Shown here one piece after another: positions 62,695 to 64,000 of a stretch of DNA of 64,000 nt. The notes beneath the pieces are model-generated. The model did not search any database, was not told where the DNA came from, and worked only from the letters and a program-made list of their open reading frames with translations. Both the position numbers and the translations under genes were made by a program. Location of the stretch: positions 186,001 through 250,000 of the forward strand of contig JAMXDE010000065.1 of assembly GCA_026770025.1 (NCBI GenBank). Direction: 5' to 3'. Position 1 is the first letter of the stretch; each line of letters begins with the position of its first letter. The DNA is from Craspedostauros australis (lineage: Eukaryota; Bacillariophyta; Bacillariophyceae; Mastogloiales; Achnanthaceae).

Positions 62695-64000
62695 ATGGCG
62701 TCTCACCTGCAGCAGAAACGGAGATTCAACGACTTCGAAAATGCCAAGGCGCAATGCCTGGGCAAACGGGACAAGTCGTCAGCAGGTCGCATCGATCCGC
62801 CAGCTGTCGAAATGTGCGCGGTGGTGAACGAGCGTGAGGACTGCCACGTGACAAGCTCCTGAGCGGTGCGTTCTTTCATGTACAGAGGACCCGGTCGCAA
62901 GTCGACCACGCGCTTCCGACGGTTCCGAATTTCGCACGAGATGATCTCGGATCCGATCCGGTACTTTGATTTGGGCACCATCGACGCTGATCCATCATGA
63001 GGAGGCGATCCCATTCCCACGATCGGCCAGTATGATCACAAGGGCAACGGGCAACGGTCAAGCGAGACTGTCAATGGCGACGTTGATGGCGATGTTGATA
63101 ATGACGTTGATCAACCGAAAGAGCAAAACGATGATGTGGATGCCCAACATGACGCAGATGAAAACGACCAAACCATCTGGCTGAGATATGAGCCATTCAT
63201 TCTGCATGTCGCGTGCCGATTGTTGGCGACGGCATCCGCCCTCATGGCCGCAGCCAGACCGGCATTCAAGAATGTGGGATTGACGACGTGGAAGAACGAC
63301 CTCACCTATCTGGTTGCGGTCTGGAGCGATGAAGGATTGGAGATGCCGATGTGCACGAGATGGGGATCGCCGCTCTACTCGTACGGAGTGAACAAGTCGA
63401 ACGCGGAGAAGCAGGGGGGCACAAACGAAGATGCCGGCCTGAACGAGGTGAATGAGCAGCACGCGCAGATGTCGCACTGGCTGATGCAGCTCGCGAACGA
63501 GAGGCACGGACGAAACTGGGAGAAGATCGATCAGTTTGTGGAGAGCGTGCGTGCCATAGGTCCTCCTGTTGATGCAGCTCCTATTGATGTCGCACAACAT
63601 GGCCAGGATGAAGGGAGTGCGCTGGATCTGATCGGATCGACCGATGGTGGCGACAATGTAACGCGGCAACCCATAATGCCAAAGAGGTTCGATGTCATCG
63701 GCGATGTCGCATACCTCCATTCCTTGCGAGATGGCTACGACAACTCGCACACACCGGAAGAGATGGGTAAGGCCATGATGAAGAAGAACAAGGCGATCAA
63801 GGTGATCGTCGTGCGCGAGTCCAACATGGAAGGCAGCGAACGGGCACCTGGATCTTTGCAGATCTTGGCAGGAGCACAGCGATCGCCACTCGTCACGACG
63901 CATACCGAGTACGGTATCAAATGCGTCGTGGATCTCGAGCAAACCTTCTTCACTCCGAGGATGGGACCGGAGCGGCTGCGGATCTGCCAGCAGGTGGCAA
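62695..64000 (+). CDS. TYW3-TYW2 wybutosine-synthesis fusion (5' part), with two in-frame TGA codons
   Basis: TYW2 and TYW3 act in making wybutosine at position 37 of phenylalanine tRNA. TYW3 methylates the tricyclic base and TYW2 transfers the aminocarboxypropyl group. From the ATG at 62695 one frame runs to the window edge (435 codons). TYW3 parts: FENAKAQCLGKRDKSSAGRI, VVNEREDCHVTSS, RFRISHEMISDPIRYFDL and LRYEPFILHVACRLLATASAL. The TYW2/TRM5 (Met-10) part starts near 360 with IKVIVVRESNME, TTHTEYGIKCVVDLEQTFF and MGPERLRICQQ, just before the AdoMet site outside the window. In-frame TGAs lie at 62860, where the invariant Cys of SSCSGR is expected, and at 62998. No intron of plausible size removes them. 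Explanations are base errors in the sequence, a decaying gene or selenocysteine. The fusion order is as in other algae and plants. Confidence 0.8.

Noticed and set aside
62861-62883. A possible 20-base intron (donor after GAGCG, acceptor at TACAG) that would bypass the TYW3 region near the first TGA
   Set aside because: Far too short for splicing, and it would not remove the TGA or restore the SSCSGR motif.
63058-63942. 294-codon minus-strand frame opposite the TYW3-TYW2 gene
   Set aside because: The plus strand in this stretch has clear TYW3 and Met-10 motifs; the minus frame has none.

Overview
The window is nuclear DNA of a eukaryote, most likely a diatom or a close stramenopile relative. 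Genes carry GT-AG spliceosomal introns of about 77-320 bases. Several gene types are ones I associate with diatom genomes: a receptor-like cyclase fused to a cyclic-nucleotide phosphodiesterase, prolyl 4-hydroxylases with ankyrin repeats, a fatty-acyl-AMP ligase fused to a membrane hexapeptide-repeat module, an uncharacterised WYT/RGLE-motif protein, and a Ty1/copia element. TGA is a normal stop codon in several genes here. No species is claimed.

Left part (1-26.9 kb), mostly single-copy genes. On the minus strand: a two-membrane-span nucleotide cyclase-PDE protein that runs off the left edge (1-3548), a 2236-residue secreted DUF1800-DUF1501 fusion in four exons (5334-12832), and a DEDDy 3'-5' exonuclease with a possible plastid presequence (13782-15406). 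Then the exosome subunit RRP46 (plus, 16295-17083) converges on a MORN-repeat protein (minus, 17462-19316). After 3.3 kb without a confident gene, a 935-residue coiled-coil protein (plus, 22650-25457) converges on the RS-rich diatom-type protein (minus, 25608-26903).

Middle part (27-49 kb), repeat-rich. A decayed reverse-transcriptase-type remnant (about 29.2-30.3 kb) is followed by a roughly 565-base tandem repeat. One copy of that repeat was split by a 3.57-kb DNA transposon with 151-164-base terminal inverted repeats (32103-35669). Then come the 1487-residue FAAL-carrier-hexapeptide membrane protein (minus, 36073-40536) and a young, apparently whole copia element with identical LTRs and a 5-base target duplication (41162-48774).

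Right part (49-64 kb). An exostosin-type glycosyltransferase (plus, 50225-51925) is followed by two tandem six-exon prolyl 4-hydroxylase-ankyrin genes (minus). Their C-termini, NDEL and HEEL, resemble ER-retrieval signals. Next are a sparse stretch with a 53-residue ORF, a probable SRPBCC/START-like protein (minus, 61196-61891), and the 5' part of a TYW3-TYW2 wybutosine-synthesis fusion (plus, from 62695). That reading frame is open to the window edge except for two in-frame TGA codons, one exactly at the invariant cysteine of the TYW3 SSCSGR motif.

No operon logic applies. The functional groupings I can see are the secretory pathway (P4H pair, exostosin-type transferase, secreted DUF1800-DUF1501 protein), RNA metabolism (RRP46, TYW3-TYW2) and cyclic-nucleotide signalling.
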